Part shown: positions 55,478-63,102 of the stretch, in pieces | How positions within the stretch are numbered: position 1 is the stretch's first letter | Layout of the letters: the number at the start of each line of letters is the position of its first letter | Assembly: GCA_051653605.1 (NCBI GenBank) | Contig: JBOFWL010000139.1 | Coordinates: forward strand, 1-64,000 | Origin: JBOFWL01 sp051653605 | GTDB lineage: Bacteria; Spirochaetota; Brevinematia; Brevinematales; Brevinemataceae | Direction of reading: 5' to 3' | Length of the DNA: 64,000 nt | Translations under genes and position numbers: made by a program | Notes under the pieces: model-generated | The model's input: the letters and a program-made list of their open reading frames with translations, nothing else | Told to the model about the DNA's origin: nothing | Database searches by the model: none

Positions 55478-56104
55478 ATGAATGTTGTCGAGCTAAATCA
55501 TCCGTTAATCCAACACAAACTCTCTATTTTACGCGATAAAAACACGGATACGAAGTCATTTCGAGAAAATCTTAATGAGATTGCCAAGCTAATGACGTAT
55601 GAGGCAACTAAAAACTTAAAGCTCAATGCTGTAACGGTTACAACCCCACTAGGTGAGGCAGCAGGATTTATGTTAACAGACAAAGCTATTGCCATTGTGC
55701 CTATTATGCGTGCAGGAATGGGGATGTTAGATGGAATACTCTCACTAATTCCTACGGCAAAGGTGGGGCATATTGGCGTCTACCGCAACGAAGAAACATT
55801 CGAGCCTATCGACTATTACTGTAAGCTTCCAATAGATATTGCAGAGCGAAAAGTTCTTTTGATCGACCCAATGCTTGCAACGGGGCGATCTGTGGTGTAC
55901 GCTATTGACTATCTAAAGAAAAATGGAGTGAAAGATATCGTCTTTATGGGGATTATTGCTGCGCCGGAAGGCATAGCCTATATGCAAAAACTCCACCCAG
56001 ATGTAGAAATCTATATCACTAAAATTGATGAAAAACTCGACGAAAACTCCTTTATCTATCCAGGTTTGGGGGATTGTGGAGACAGAATCTTTGGTACAAA
56101 ATAA
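55478..56104 (+). CDS. upp: uracil phosphoribosyltransferase
   Basis: 208 residues, full length. HPLIQHKLSILRDKNTDTKSF at the start, VPIMRAGMGMLDGI, the PRPP loop LLIDPMLATGRSVVYAI and the uracil-binding end YPGLGDCGDRIFGT. It salvages uracil to UMP with PRPP. AGAGGA precedes the ATG, and a terminator follows directly. Confidence 0.97.
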   Translation: MNVVELNHPLIQHKLSILRDKNTDTKSFRENLNEIAKLMTYEATKNLKLNAVTVTTPLGEAAGFMLTDKAIAIVPIMRAGMGMLDGILSLIPTAKVGHIGVYRNEETFEPIDYYCKLPIDIAERKVLLIDPMLATGRSVVYAIDYLKKNGVKDIVFMGIIAAPEGIAYMQKLHPDVEIYITKIDEKLDENSFIYPGLGDCGDRIFGTK

Positions 56105-56105
56105 T

Positions 56106-56132
56106 AAAAGGCACTCTTCTGAGTGCTTTTTT
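56106..56132 (+). terminator. terminator after upp
   Basis: AAAGGCACTC pairs with GAGTGCTTTT around TTCT (one G-T pair), then T residues. Confidence 0.85.
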
Positions 56133-56305
56133 AGTAAAATAACGATATATTAAGCTATAAACGTCTCTAATATCGATGTAAATTGCAGGAAAGTCGAAAA
56201 AATGCTAAATATAGGCATTGATACGGTAGATTTTATCCTTTTGGGTGATGTTACTCTTGAATAACTCTCCCACGCCAAGCGGAATTTTCAAAACTTGCGT
56301 AGCTA

Positions 56306-56365
56306 ATGGGCGTGAAAGCTCTCATAAAGGCTGGCTTTGATACACTGAGAGAAGCTGGTTATTAA
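56306..56365 (+). pseudogene. possible ketol-acid reductoisomerase (ilvC) scrap
   Basis: The frame from ATG 56306 reads MGVKALIKAGFDTLREAGY and stops. This resembles the conserved ALVKAGFETLVEAGY stretch of ketol-acid reductoisomerase. No other part of the enzyme is recognisable around it. A match of this length could be chance. The region 56183-56418 also has a promoter-like TTGCAG-N17-TAAATA and a terminator, so it may be transcribed. Confidence 0.3.
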
Positions 56366-56385
56366 AAATTACTCAAAAATTAAGG

Positions 56386-56418
56386 AAAAGCCCCTTACTA
56401 TCAGTTAGGGGCTTTTTT
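56386..56418. terminator. terminator between upp side and the GT-C gene
   Basis: AAAAGCCCC pairs with GGGGCTTTT around a loop of about 12 bases, with TTTTTT on the plus strand. It overlaps the end of the minus-strand GT-C gene and can act on both strands. Confidence 0.75.
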
Positions 56419-56419
56419 A

Positions 56420-58153
56420 TTAAGGGAGTTTCCAAGAGGTAATAGTATCTTTACGTAGGTAAAGGGTGTAGAGATCGTCGGTGACTTTCTGATAATTAGT
56501 CAATACTGGGGCATAACGCGCTTGATTAGTTATAAAATCAGGTGAATTTATCATTAATAATGCCTCGGGGTTTTGGGCAGCAATGACTTCTTCATAGGTT
56601 GATCGATAATTTTCATGTTGATTATAATAGGTTAACTTCCATTTGGTAGAATAGCTATATCCCCAAGGGAAAACCAGTACTGAAGGGGTTTTATCAGGAT
56701 TGGCGCGTACAATTGCTCGAACTTGCTGAGAATAACTGTTAACTCTTTCAATCGGAAAAATGTTTAGAATGAAGAGATAAACAACAGCCACTCCATAAGA
56801 CATAAAGAAAATAACCTTCTGAATCTTTGCAAAATTTGCAGAAGATACGCTGATAATAAAAGGTAACCACAGTATCCATAAGGCGTACATGTTGTAGGAA
56901 TCACCGCCAGACCCTTTTGATAGTAAGAAACGCGCTGCCAACGTTGTGATTCCCAATACAAAAAGAGGAAAAGGAGGATAGTTTTTTCGCACTAATGCAA
57001 AAATAGATGCACAGAAAATAACGGCAACAAGATAATGATGGTAAATCGATGTTGGCGTATGGAGAACTAAGTAATTCACGCCTGTAAAAAAAGATAGTAG
57101 GACTGTTGCAGGCTTAGCAATAAAACTAGGTAGAGGGATATCTACAGGAGTTAAAAACAATCTTAATAAAAGATTAGATGATAGTTTTGCTTTTTCAAAG
57201 CCCTCATAATCGAAGCTTGAAAGACTAGGAAGAACCATCAAAAATAAAACTACAGGAACAATAAAGCAAGAAAGATAAATCAAAATTGCTTTACGAACAA
57301 CGTTTTTTGTCTTTGAAAGAAAGGGTAGGGCAAGGAAGGGTGTAATTTGAAATCCAGACAACACAAAGAGATAAGCATGGGAAAGATAAATGTGTTGAGG
57401 ATAATAGAAATTAAAAAACCACCAATCTTCCAGTGCGTTTCGGCTAATATAATAGACGAAAAACGGTACAAGCCCTAGAATAAATCCTAAAAATGCAAAC
57501 ACTCCTCGAAGAATAAATCGATCCCAGCGCTTTTCCTGCTTATACCGGTAAAACGCAAAAATAGGAACGAGCAAAGCAAGAATAATATAAGGCGTAGATA
57601 AAAGAAAACAAAAAGCAATAAGAACGCCATAAATAGTATGATGCCAGAACTTCTGAGATGCATAGGTATGAACAATAAATAAGGATAATATCAGCATAAT
57701 CATAAGAGTTGCTTGAGGTTGATTGAAAAATAATGAGTGACGATTCCCTAAATTAAAAAGATGAAACGCCAAAGCCGAAAATAAACAGAGCCTTTCATGA
57801 TAAAAAGGTTTGAGAATATTATAAATAAGAGCAGATAATCCAAAATACCAAAAAAGCGTGACTACAGCATGCCAAACATGTAGAAATTCTGTAGTTGCAA
57901 AAAAGGATGCATAGGGAAGATAAATTAGATAATAATATATAAAGAAGAAACCTGTATTTTTGGTATCAATAGCCGTTTGATATAAAGTGCCACCATGGAA
58001 AAGATTTTGGCTCATACCGGTGTATACAGCGTAATCCCCAACGAATGTTATCCCAATTCCATGAGCCATCGACAAAAAGAAAAGAATAAATGTGCTTATG
58101 AAAAGAGTCTGATAGGGATGAGCCTCAATATATTTTTTAATGTGTGAAATCAT
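56420..58153 (-). CDS. GT-C superfamily integral membrane protein (glycosyltransferase-like)
   Basis: 577 residues, with about 11 membrane helices and a C-terminal soluble part (about 480-577). The first periplasmic loop holds FVGDYAVYTGMSQNLFHGG then DTKNTGFFFIYYY, in the position of the acidic catalytic loop and the DxK motif of ArnT/PMT-like GT-C enzymes. Donors are probably polyprenyl-linked sugars; the acceptor is unknown. It stands alone between a long leader region and a terminator. Confidence 0.72.
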   Translation of the reverse strand: MISHIKKYIEAHPYQTLFISTFILFFLSMAHGIGITFVGDYAVYTGMSQNLFHGGTLYQTAIDTKNTGFFFIYYYLIYLPYASFFATTEFLHVWHAVVTLFWYFGLSALIYNILKPFYHERLCLFSALAFHLFNLGNRHSLFFNQPQATLMIMLILSLFIVHTYASQKFWHHTIYGVLIAFCFLLSTPYIILALLVPIFAFYRYKQEKRWDRFILRGVFAFLGFILGLVPFFVYYISRNALEDWWFFNFYYPQHIYLSHAYLFVLSGFQITPFLALPFLSKTKNVVRKAILIYLSCFIVPVVLFLMVLPSLSSFDYEGFEKAKLSSNLLLRLFLTPVDIPLPSFIAKPATVLLSFFTGVNYLVLHTPTSIYHHYLVAVIFCASIFALVRKNYPPFPLFVLGITTLAARFLLSKGSGGDSYNMYALWILWLPFIISVSSANFAKIQKVIFFMSYGVAVVYLFILNIFPIERVNSYSQQVRAIVRANPDKTPSVLVFPWGYSYSTKWKLTYYNQHENYRSTYEEVIAAQNPEALLMINSPDFITNQARYAPVLTNYQKVTDDLYTLYLRKDTITSWKLP

Positions 58154-58313
58154 GATCTATCCTAATGATGTTTATTTATATAAATTTAGCGTATACAGCT
58201 GCTAAGCAAGCAACTCTAAGTATATAAATATTTTATTATTTTGTCAATAGCATCTTGAGTAAACTAATCTATATAAACGTTCTTGCTTTTGATGAAAATA
58301 TTGCTCTAATTAC
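58154..58313. other. intergenic region
   Basis: AT-rich, no gene seen. The promoter of the leftward GT-C gene must lie here; that of the rightward amidinotransferase operon begins at 58314. Confidence 0.4.
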
Positions 58314-58343
58314 TTGACAAAACAATGAAAAATATGATAGTAT
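58314..58343 (+). promoter_or_regulatory. promoter of the amidinotransferase operon
   Basis: Consensus TTGACA at 58314-58319, 18 bases, TAGTAT at 58338-58343. The start codon of the first large gene is 355 bases downstream, an unusually long leader for this genome. Confidence 0.6.
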
Positions 58344-58377
58344 AACATGAATGATCTTGTAAAGTAGGAGGTTTTCT

Positions 58378-58425
58378 ATGTTTCAAATCATAAAACTATC
58401 TTGGAGGGGGCTTCGCAGCCTCTAA
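58378..58425 (+). CDS. 15-residue putative leader ORF
   Basis: ATG 58378 to TAA 58423-58425 encodes MFQIIKLSWRGLRSL, with TAGGAGG 7 bases before it. Two arginine codons (AGG, CGC) sit near the end, and the downstream enzyme uses arginine. The codons overlap a hairpin, GAGG...GGCT(TCGC)AGCCTC. Downstream, GATGCTA (58441-58447) can pair with TAGCATC (58589-58595), and CCTCC (58576-58580) can pair with the leader ribosome site. It looks like an attenuation leader, but translation is unproven. Confidence 0.45.
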   Translation: MFQIIKLSWRGLRSL

Positions 58426-58697
58426 GCACAGTTCTTGTGTGATGCTATCGTCTTGTGATGGTTATTTTCTCTGCCTATTTTCTAAGTTTTGTATCCCATT
58501 TTGCGTTATTCTCATACTTAATAGTTTTTTTCTTTGTTTGCACACTTTTTTTGTCTTAAAAGTTTTTGGAAATTACCTCCGTTGTCTTTAGCATCGACAA
58601 AAGGAGCGTAATGCTTTTCCTTTTTATCATCTTAATAACTTTAAAATCATATTTAAAGTATTATATGTCAATGTATTAAAAAATAAAGGAATATTTT
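58426..58697 (+). promoter_or_regulatory. long 5' leader of the amidinotransferase operon
   Basis: Pyrimidine-rich on the plus strand with T runs at about 58525-58552. A repeated word TCTTGTG(TG)ATG occurs near 58433 and 58451. Pairing options are given under the leader ORF. No known riboswitch consensus is recognised. AAAGGA lies 5 bases before the amidinotransferase ATG. Confidence 0.4.
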
Positions 58698-59828
58698 ATG
58701 TCTAAAATAGTTAATTCTTGGAATGATTTCGATCCCCTCAAACATGTCATCTTGGGTAGCGCAGATAACACTTGTATCCCCCCATCAGAGCCTGCATCTA
58801 AGGCGAAAGTGCCGCTTGATAGCCCCATGCGAGGCATGACAGGCCCCCGAAAGCTTGATACCGTCGAAAAAGCTAACGCCCAGCTGGATAATTTTGCAAA
58901 AGTTCTCACAGGTTTAGGGATTAAAGTCGATCGACCCACCCCTATTCAGTGGAATATGGCTGTTATAACGCCCCATTTTATGACGGGTAGTATGTTTGGA
59001 TGCATGCCACCAAGAGATGTTCTTCTTACAGTGGGGAGTGAAATTGTCTGTGCCCCAATGAGCTTTAGAAGTCGATATTTTGAGTATTTAGCATACTCAC
59101 CTCTATTAAGAAAATATTTTGATGAAGATAAGCAGTTCAAATGGACGCACGCCCCTCGACCCGAATTAGGAGACGCTAGCTATGATATGCACTATTATGA
59201 CGGCGATATCACCGAAGACGTCCTCCTCGAACGAACAGCAAACTTACAAATGGTAACCACAGAACATGAGGTGCTGTTTGATGCAGCGGATATCCTTCGA
59301 TTAGGGAAGGATCTCTTTTGCCAGCATGGACTTACAACAAATCGAAAGGCAATGGAATGGCTGCGACGGCACTTCGCCGATCATCGAATCCATGCGGTTA
59401 ATTTTCCTGGAGATCCATATCCCATTCATATCGATGCAACCTTTGTTCCGCTGAGACCTGGTTTAATTTTGAATAACCCTCAACGACGCCTCCCTGATAG
59501 CCAGCGGAAAATATTTGAAGCCAACGATTGGCAAATAATTGATGCTGCTCAACCTGCCCATGCAGAGCCGCCAGCTTTGTGCTATTCTAGCGTTTGGCTT
59601 TCGATGAATTGCTTGGTGATCGACCATAAAACAGTTGTCGTTGAAGCAAGCGAAGTGTATCAGATGGAGCAAATGGATAAGTTAGGAATGAATGTAATCC
59701 CAGTGCCATTCCGAGATGCTTATGCGTTTGGAGGTGGCTTGCATTGTGCTACAGCGGATGTTTATCGAGAAGGTAGCTGCGAAGACTACTTCCCCAATCA
59801 GGTTCCCGGCACGAGAATCGACCTTTAG
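58698..59828 (+). CDS. glycine/L-arginine amidinotransferase-like enzyme
   Basis: 376 residues. It follows the eukaryotic AGAT pattern along its length: VNSWNDFDPLKHVILGSADN, CAPMSFRSRYFEYLAY, TEHEVLFDAADILRLGKDLF (D195), PIHIDATFVPLRPGLILNNP (H244), SSVWLSMNCLVID and FGGGLHCATADVYREG (C350), giving the Cys-His-Asp triad. It transfers the amidino group of arginine to an amine, giving guanidinoacetate with glycine as acceptor. No guanidinoacetate methyltransferase is nearby. It is the first gene of an operon with a small membrane protein and an SSS symporter. Confidence 0.87.
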   Translation: MSKIVNSWNDFDPLKHVILGSADNTCIPPSEPASKAKVPLDSPMRGMTGPRKLDTVEKANAQLDNFAKVLTGLGIKVDRPTPIQWNMAVITPHFMTGSMFGCMPPRDVLLTVGSEIVCAPMSFRSRYFEYLAYSPLLRKYFDEDKQFKWTHAPRPELGDASYDMHYYDGDITEDVLLERTANLQMVTTEHEVLFDAADILRLGKDLFCQHGLTTNRKAMEWLRRHFADHRIHAVNFPGDPYPIHIDATFVPLRPGLILNNPQRRLPDSQRKIFEANDWQIIDAAQPAHAEPPALCYSSVWLSMNCLVIDHKTVVVEASEVYQMEQMDKLGMNVIPVPFRDAYAFGGGLHCATADVYREGSCEDYFPNQVPGTRIDL

Positions 59829-59838
59829 GAGGGGCATT

Positions 59839-59961
59839 ATGACGCAGTCATGGGTAATTAATCATTGTATTATTATTTCGATATGTATGATTTTATTTTC
59901 ATTTGTAATATATAGTTACGGTGAATTTTCTCTTAAAAAAAGAGAGGGTAGAGATGTATAA
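59839..59961 (+). CDS. small symporter accessory membrane protein
   Basis: 40 residues, MTQSWVINHC then a single membrane helix (IIISICMILFSFVIYSY) and a basic tail. AGGAGG lies 6 bases before ATG 59839. It overlaps the symporter start by 8 bases. Short one-helix proteins encoded just before SSS-family symporters are known as accessory subunits, so this role is likely though the sequence itself is too short to prove it. Confidence 0.65.
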   Translation: MTQSWVINHCIIISICMILFSFVIYSYGEFSLKKREGRDV

Positions 59962-61426
59962 TTGGCTCATACTTATTGGGGCTATAGCGGTGATGATTTT
60001 TGTTGGATATATCTCGAATCAACACTCTAAAACAACAGATAGTAATGCATCTTTTTTAGTTGGAAACAACAAGATAGGTGTATTTGTTGGAGCTTTATCA
60101 ATTCTTGCCACGGGTTTTAGTGGCTGGGGTTTTGTGGGTTCTCCTGGTGTGGCATATCAGTTTGGGAGTATCGAAGTTTTGGGCAATCTGATGTTTGCGC
60201 CGGCTATTGTAATAGGAACATATTTTTCGATGATGCTCCTTCAAAAAAGAGCAAAAGAAATGAATGGCTATACGATACCTGAGTTTATCGCCAATTCTCA
60301 TGAGGGCAGTAAGTTTCTTAAAAAAACGATACATCTTATAGCAGCATTAGCAACGATTGTTTTTCTCAACGTATATTTGATGGGGCAGATAAAAGCGGTT
60401 AGCCTGCTAGCATCGACGTGGCTTAAAATTTCGCCGGTGGTTGCGGCTATAGTGTTGATGCTGGTTTTGGTGTTGTTTACAGCGCAGGGGGGGCTTTTAG
60501 CAGTAGCGCGAACAGATATGATAATGTGCCTTGGGATGTTGGCATCGGCATTGATTATCGCTTGGGTAATTTTTCAAGATGTCTCCCTGGGGGAAATGAT
60601 TTCCTCACTTAATCAGCAAAATCCAATTCTTGTAAATCCTACTAGTTCTAATCCATATGGTGGCAAAAAATATAGCGTGTATCTTATATTCTGTTATGCT
60701 TTTTTATTTACAACAACGCTTCCCTATATGAGTTCACGCTTTTTATCCTTTAAGGGCGACCTAAAACCCCACCGTCTTGTGCCAATTATGGTGCTTGGAT
60801 CGCTTATTTTGAGCATAGTGCCTCTGGTTGGGCTATATTTGAGGATGAAAAGCCCCTCACTTCTTGATGCCGATAAAGCAATGTTGCTCTTTTTGGAGTA
60901 TTTCATGCCGGAACACTTAGCAGGGCTTATCAATTTGTTCATTTTATTTGCAATGTTATCAACAATTAGTTCGGTGTTGCACTCTGTGGCGTCGTCTCTA
61001 GCTTATGATATCAGAAAAGCTCTAGGATGGAGGATGAGCCATAGCTCTATCTGGAATACAGGGGCAGTTGTCGTGTCTGCAGTGGTTGGCATTATTATGT
61101 CGTTTAATTCTCCTCCAATGATGCTTAACCAAATCGCCATTATCGGTACAGGTGGGCTGATATCTCTCTTGGCTGGACCAATCTTTGTGCGATTTTTCCT
61201 GCCATCTACAGCAGTAGCGGCATTTGTTTCGATGATCCTTGGCTTAAGTGCTAATATATTCAGTATTTATATTATAAAATCGGGGTGGGTGGAAGCTCCT
61301 ATCATCGGGGCACTTGTAGGAGGGCTTACTTATATTATTGTAGGAAAAATTACAATAATGATAAAAAAATCCGAAATGATGAAAGAAAACAAAATAAAGG
61401 TCATTATTGATGAAAATAGGGGCTAG
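59954..61426 (+). CDS. SSS-family sodium:solute symporter
   Basis: 490 residues from ATG 59954 (GAGAGGGTAGAG before), with about 13 membrane helices. The SSS signature region is seen: NKIGVFVGALSILATGFSGW, NGYTIPEFIAN, FTAQGGLLAVARTDMIMCLG and FILFAMLSTISSVLHSVASS. Relatives import proline, pantothenate or other amino/organic acids with Na+. Next to the amidinotransferase it may carry arginine, glycine, guanidinoacetate or a related amine; this is inference. Confidence 0.87.
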   Translation: MYNWLILIGAIAVMIFVGYISNQHSKTTDSNASFLVGNNKIGVFVGALSILATGFSGWGFVGSPGVAYQFGSIEVLGNLMFAPAIVIGTYFSMMLLQKRAKEMNGYTIPEFIANSHEGSKFLKKTIHLIAALATIVFLNVYLMGQIKAVSLLASTWLKISPVVAAIVLMLVLVLFTAQGGLLAVARTDMIMCLGMLASALIIAWVIFQDVSLGEMISSLNQQNPILVNPTSSNPYGGKKYSVYLIFCYAFLFTTTLPYMSSRFLSFKGDLKPHRLVPIMVLGSLILSIVPLVGLYLRMKSPSLLDADKAMLLFLEYFMPEHLAGLINLFILFAMLSTISSVLHSVASSLAYDIRKALGWRMSHSSIWNTGAVVVSAVVGIIMSFNSPPMMLNQIAIIGTGGLISLLAGPIFVRFFLPSTAVAAFVSMILGLSANIFSIYIIKSGWVEAPIIGALVGGLTYIIVGKITIMIKKSEMMKENKIKVIIDENRG

Positions 61427-61598
61427 AGATTTTATTTTAGTGTTTAGGAAAGGTGATCTTAAAAATATCTCAACTTACCGAAAGAATAACCACGAAATCT
61501 CAATAAAATCTAGAATAAATCCTTCCTACAAAATTTGTAATGCTACTTATATAATGGATGTTTGCTGAAAGCCTTTTGAAAATAGTTTTGTTTTAATA

Positions 61599-61628
61599 TT
61601 GACTTATACTTTGATTGTACTATATAAT
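61599..61628 (+). promoter_or_regulatory. promoter of the metzincin-motif lipoprotein gene
   Basis: TTGACT at 61599-61604, 18 bases, TATAAT at 61623-61628. Confidence 0.65.
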
Positions 61629-61664
61629 GGAATTATTATGCTTTGTTAGATTATGGAGAGATAT

Positions 61665-62489
61665 ATGAAATTTTTTATTGTTGTGCTATTCATTTTTATA
61701 AATGGTTGTGCTGTAACTCCCATAGATATTGGTCAGAATTTAGAAAATATATCTTCTGATCCAGAAGTTAATATGCAAGATCCAACTATTGGAACAGGAA
61801 AACTAACGATTCAAGACAAAGAAAGATTGTATCCCTATTTTGCTATTACACTGGATGGTTTTTCACAAACTGATGGTATAGAGTTTTCAAAAGCTGAGAA
61901 AATCAGATTTTTAGAAGGATTAGATCAGATTAAATTTGTTCTTAGTAGCCCAGAGTTTAGAGAATCTCTAGAAGCGAAAAATCTGCGTGGCGATTTTGAT
62001 GCAGTTGGAAGCACTGGTATAGAAATGAAATACGATGAGCCTATTGATACAACACGTTTGACAGATGCTGTAAGACGTTTTGGCTATGGGCTTACCCTTA
62101 TAAAGTGTCTAGCTACAGCACCTCAGTTAGCTGCTGCTGCAGGGGTATCTTATTACCCTGAATACGCTTATCCTCACCCCCTCTATAGACAAGTCCCTCA
62201 TTTTTATGTTATCGATTTAGATAATATAGAGCCTATGAAAGGAAGCGTTTACATTAATGGAAGCCTAGATTACACCCATATTAGCCATTATATGTCTTAC
62301 TCATCTTTATTACTCCATGAAATGCTTCATAATATGGGCGGTATGCATAATATCGATCGTAGATTTGAAATTGTTGATGGTGTTGAGCTTGCTTATAGAG
62401 AAATTGAGTATGAAGTGCTTACCAAGTATGCTGAAAAGTGGGAAGCATTTAAAGGATACTATCTAGATAAATATGGTCATCTTCTTTAG
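61665..62489 (+). CDS. lipoprotein with a metzincin-type zinc protease motif
   Basis: 274 residues from ATG 61665 (GGAGA before). Lipoprotein signal KFFIVVLFIFINGC (Cys15). Residues 218-228 read HEMLHNMGGMH, an exact HExxHxxGxxH metzincin zinc site (H218, E219, H222, H228). A Met-turn candidate is not certain. Upstream, FYVIDLDN and SVYINGSL resemble the edge strands before such a motif. It could be a surface or periplasmic metalloprotease. I do not recognise the family outside this motif. Confidence 0.72.
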   Translation: MKFFIVVLFIFINGCAVTPIDIGQNLENISSDPEVNMQDPTIGTGKLTIQDKERLYPYFAITLDGFSQTDGIEFSKAEKIRFLEGLDQIKFVLSSPEFRESLEAKNLRGDFDAVGSTGIEMKYDEPIDTTRLTDAVRRFGYGLTLIKCLATAPQLAAAAGVSYYPEYAYPHPLYRQVPHFYVIDLDNIEPMKGSVYINGSLDYTHISHYMSYSSLLLHEMLHNMGGMHNIDRRFEIVDGVELAYREIEYEVLTKYAEKWEAFKGYYLDKYGHLL

Positions 62490-62513
62490 TAGAATTTTCC
62501 TTGAAATTAATAA

Positions 62514-62546
62514 TAAAAAGAGTAGCTTTTATAGCTACTCTTTTTT
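62514..62546. terminator. bidirectional terminator
   Basis: AAAAAGAGTAGCT pairs with AGCTACTCTTTTT around a 5-base loop, between convergent genes. Confidence 0.85.
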
Positions 62547-62550
62547 GATT

Positions 62551-62946
62551 TTAGAACTCGTAAGGGGGATTTCCTGAAAAATCAGAAATGCTTCCATGGG
62601 GATTTTCAATATAAAAAACCTTGAAAATAGGGTTGTCAGCAGTTTGATAGAGTTGCTTAATAAGAGGGTTTTTAAGAGTTTCTTCTTTTATAGAGGTATT
62701 ATTTTCAAATACAGCTTTTCCATGCAAACGAATCCACTCATATTTAGGAGAACAAGTTGTAACCTCGATTTGAGGATTTTCTTCCATATCTTTATAGACA
62801 TCTTTGGTATTATTGGTGCAAAACCATAATTTTCCATCTTGTTCAAAGCTAAACATAAAGGGACGGCATTTTGCTTTACCATCGCGCCCAACTGTTGCTA
62901 GATATTGTACAGGATTCTCCTGCAAAAATGTAACGACTTTCTTCAT
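62551..62946 (-). CDS. pyridoxamine 5'-phosphate oxidase-family flavin protein
   Basis: 131 residues, a split-barrel FMN-binding fold: VQYLATVGRDGKAKCRPFMF, GKLWFCTNNTKDVYKDMEENP and WIRLHGKAVFE. Small proteins of this type are FMN- or F420-like reductases, not true PdxH. Its promoter carries two copies of an inverted repeat, and an Rrf2 gene lies just upstream on the same strand, so it is probably induced by redox or electrophile stress. Confidence 0.85.
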   Translation of the reverse strand: MKKVVTFLQENPVQYLATVGRDGKAKCRPFMFSFEQDGKLWFCTNNTKDVYKDMEENPQIEVTTCSPKYEWIRLHGKAVFENNTSIKEETLKNPLIKQLYQTADNPIFKVFYIENPHGSISDFSGNPPYEF

Positions 62947-63000
62947 TATATATCTCCATTTATGATCATAAAGAATCTGGCCACAATTCTTTATCCCACT

Positions 63001-63023
63001 GTTGTAATTTTTATTATTACAAC
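63001..63023. promoter_or_regulatory. operator 1 (Rrf2-type)
   Basis: GTTGTAAT, 7 bases, ATTACAAC: a perfect 8-bp inverted repeat just downstream of the -10 box of the PNPOx-family gene, over the transcription start. Confidence 0.8.
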
Positions 63024-63024
63024 A

Positions 63025-63053
63025 ATTGTAGCACAGGTTTGTTGTAATGTCAA
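63025..63053 (-). promoter_or_regulatory. promoter of the PNPOx-family gene
   Basis: On the minus strand TTGACA (63053-63048), 17 bases, TACAAT (63030-63025). It is flanked and overlapped by the two operators. Confidence 0.8.
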
Positions 63054-63063
63054 TGATTACAAC
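63041..63063. promoter_or_regulatory. operator 2 (Rrf2-type)
   Basis: GTTGTAAT, 7 bases, ATTACAAC, identical in arms and spacing to operator 1 and 40 bases from it centre to centre (about four helical turns). It covers the -35 box. Confidence 0.8.
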
Positions 63064-63102
63064 GAGATTTTATAGGAATTATCTTAAAATAGAAAGGGCA
63101 TC

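Noticed and set aside
58442..58591. A 49-codon hydrophobic, Cys-rich ORF (ATG 58442) in the amidinotransferase leader
   Set aside because: It has no ribosome site and lies in a T-rich strand that yields Phe/Leu/Cys codons by composition alone.
62980..63070. Reading the GTTGTAAT repeats as transposon ends or a CRISPR fragment
   Set aside because: Both copies sit precisely on promoter elements beside an Rrf2 gene and have no associated mobile gene; operators are the better explanation.
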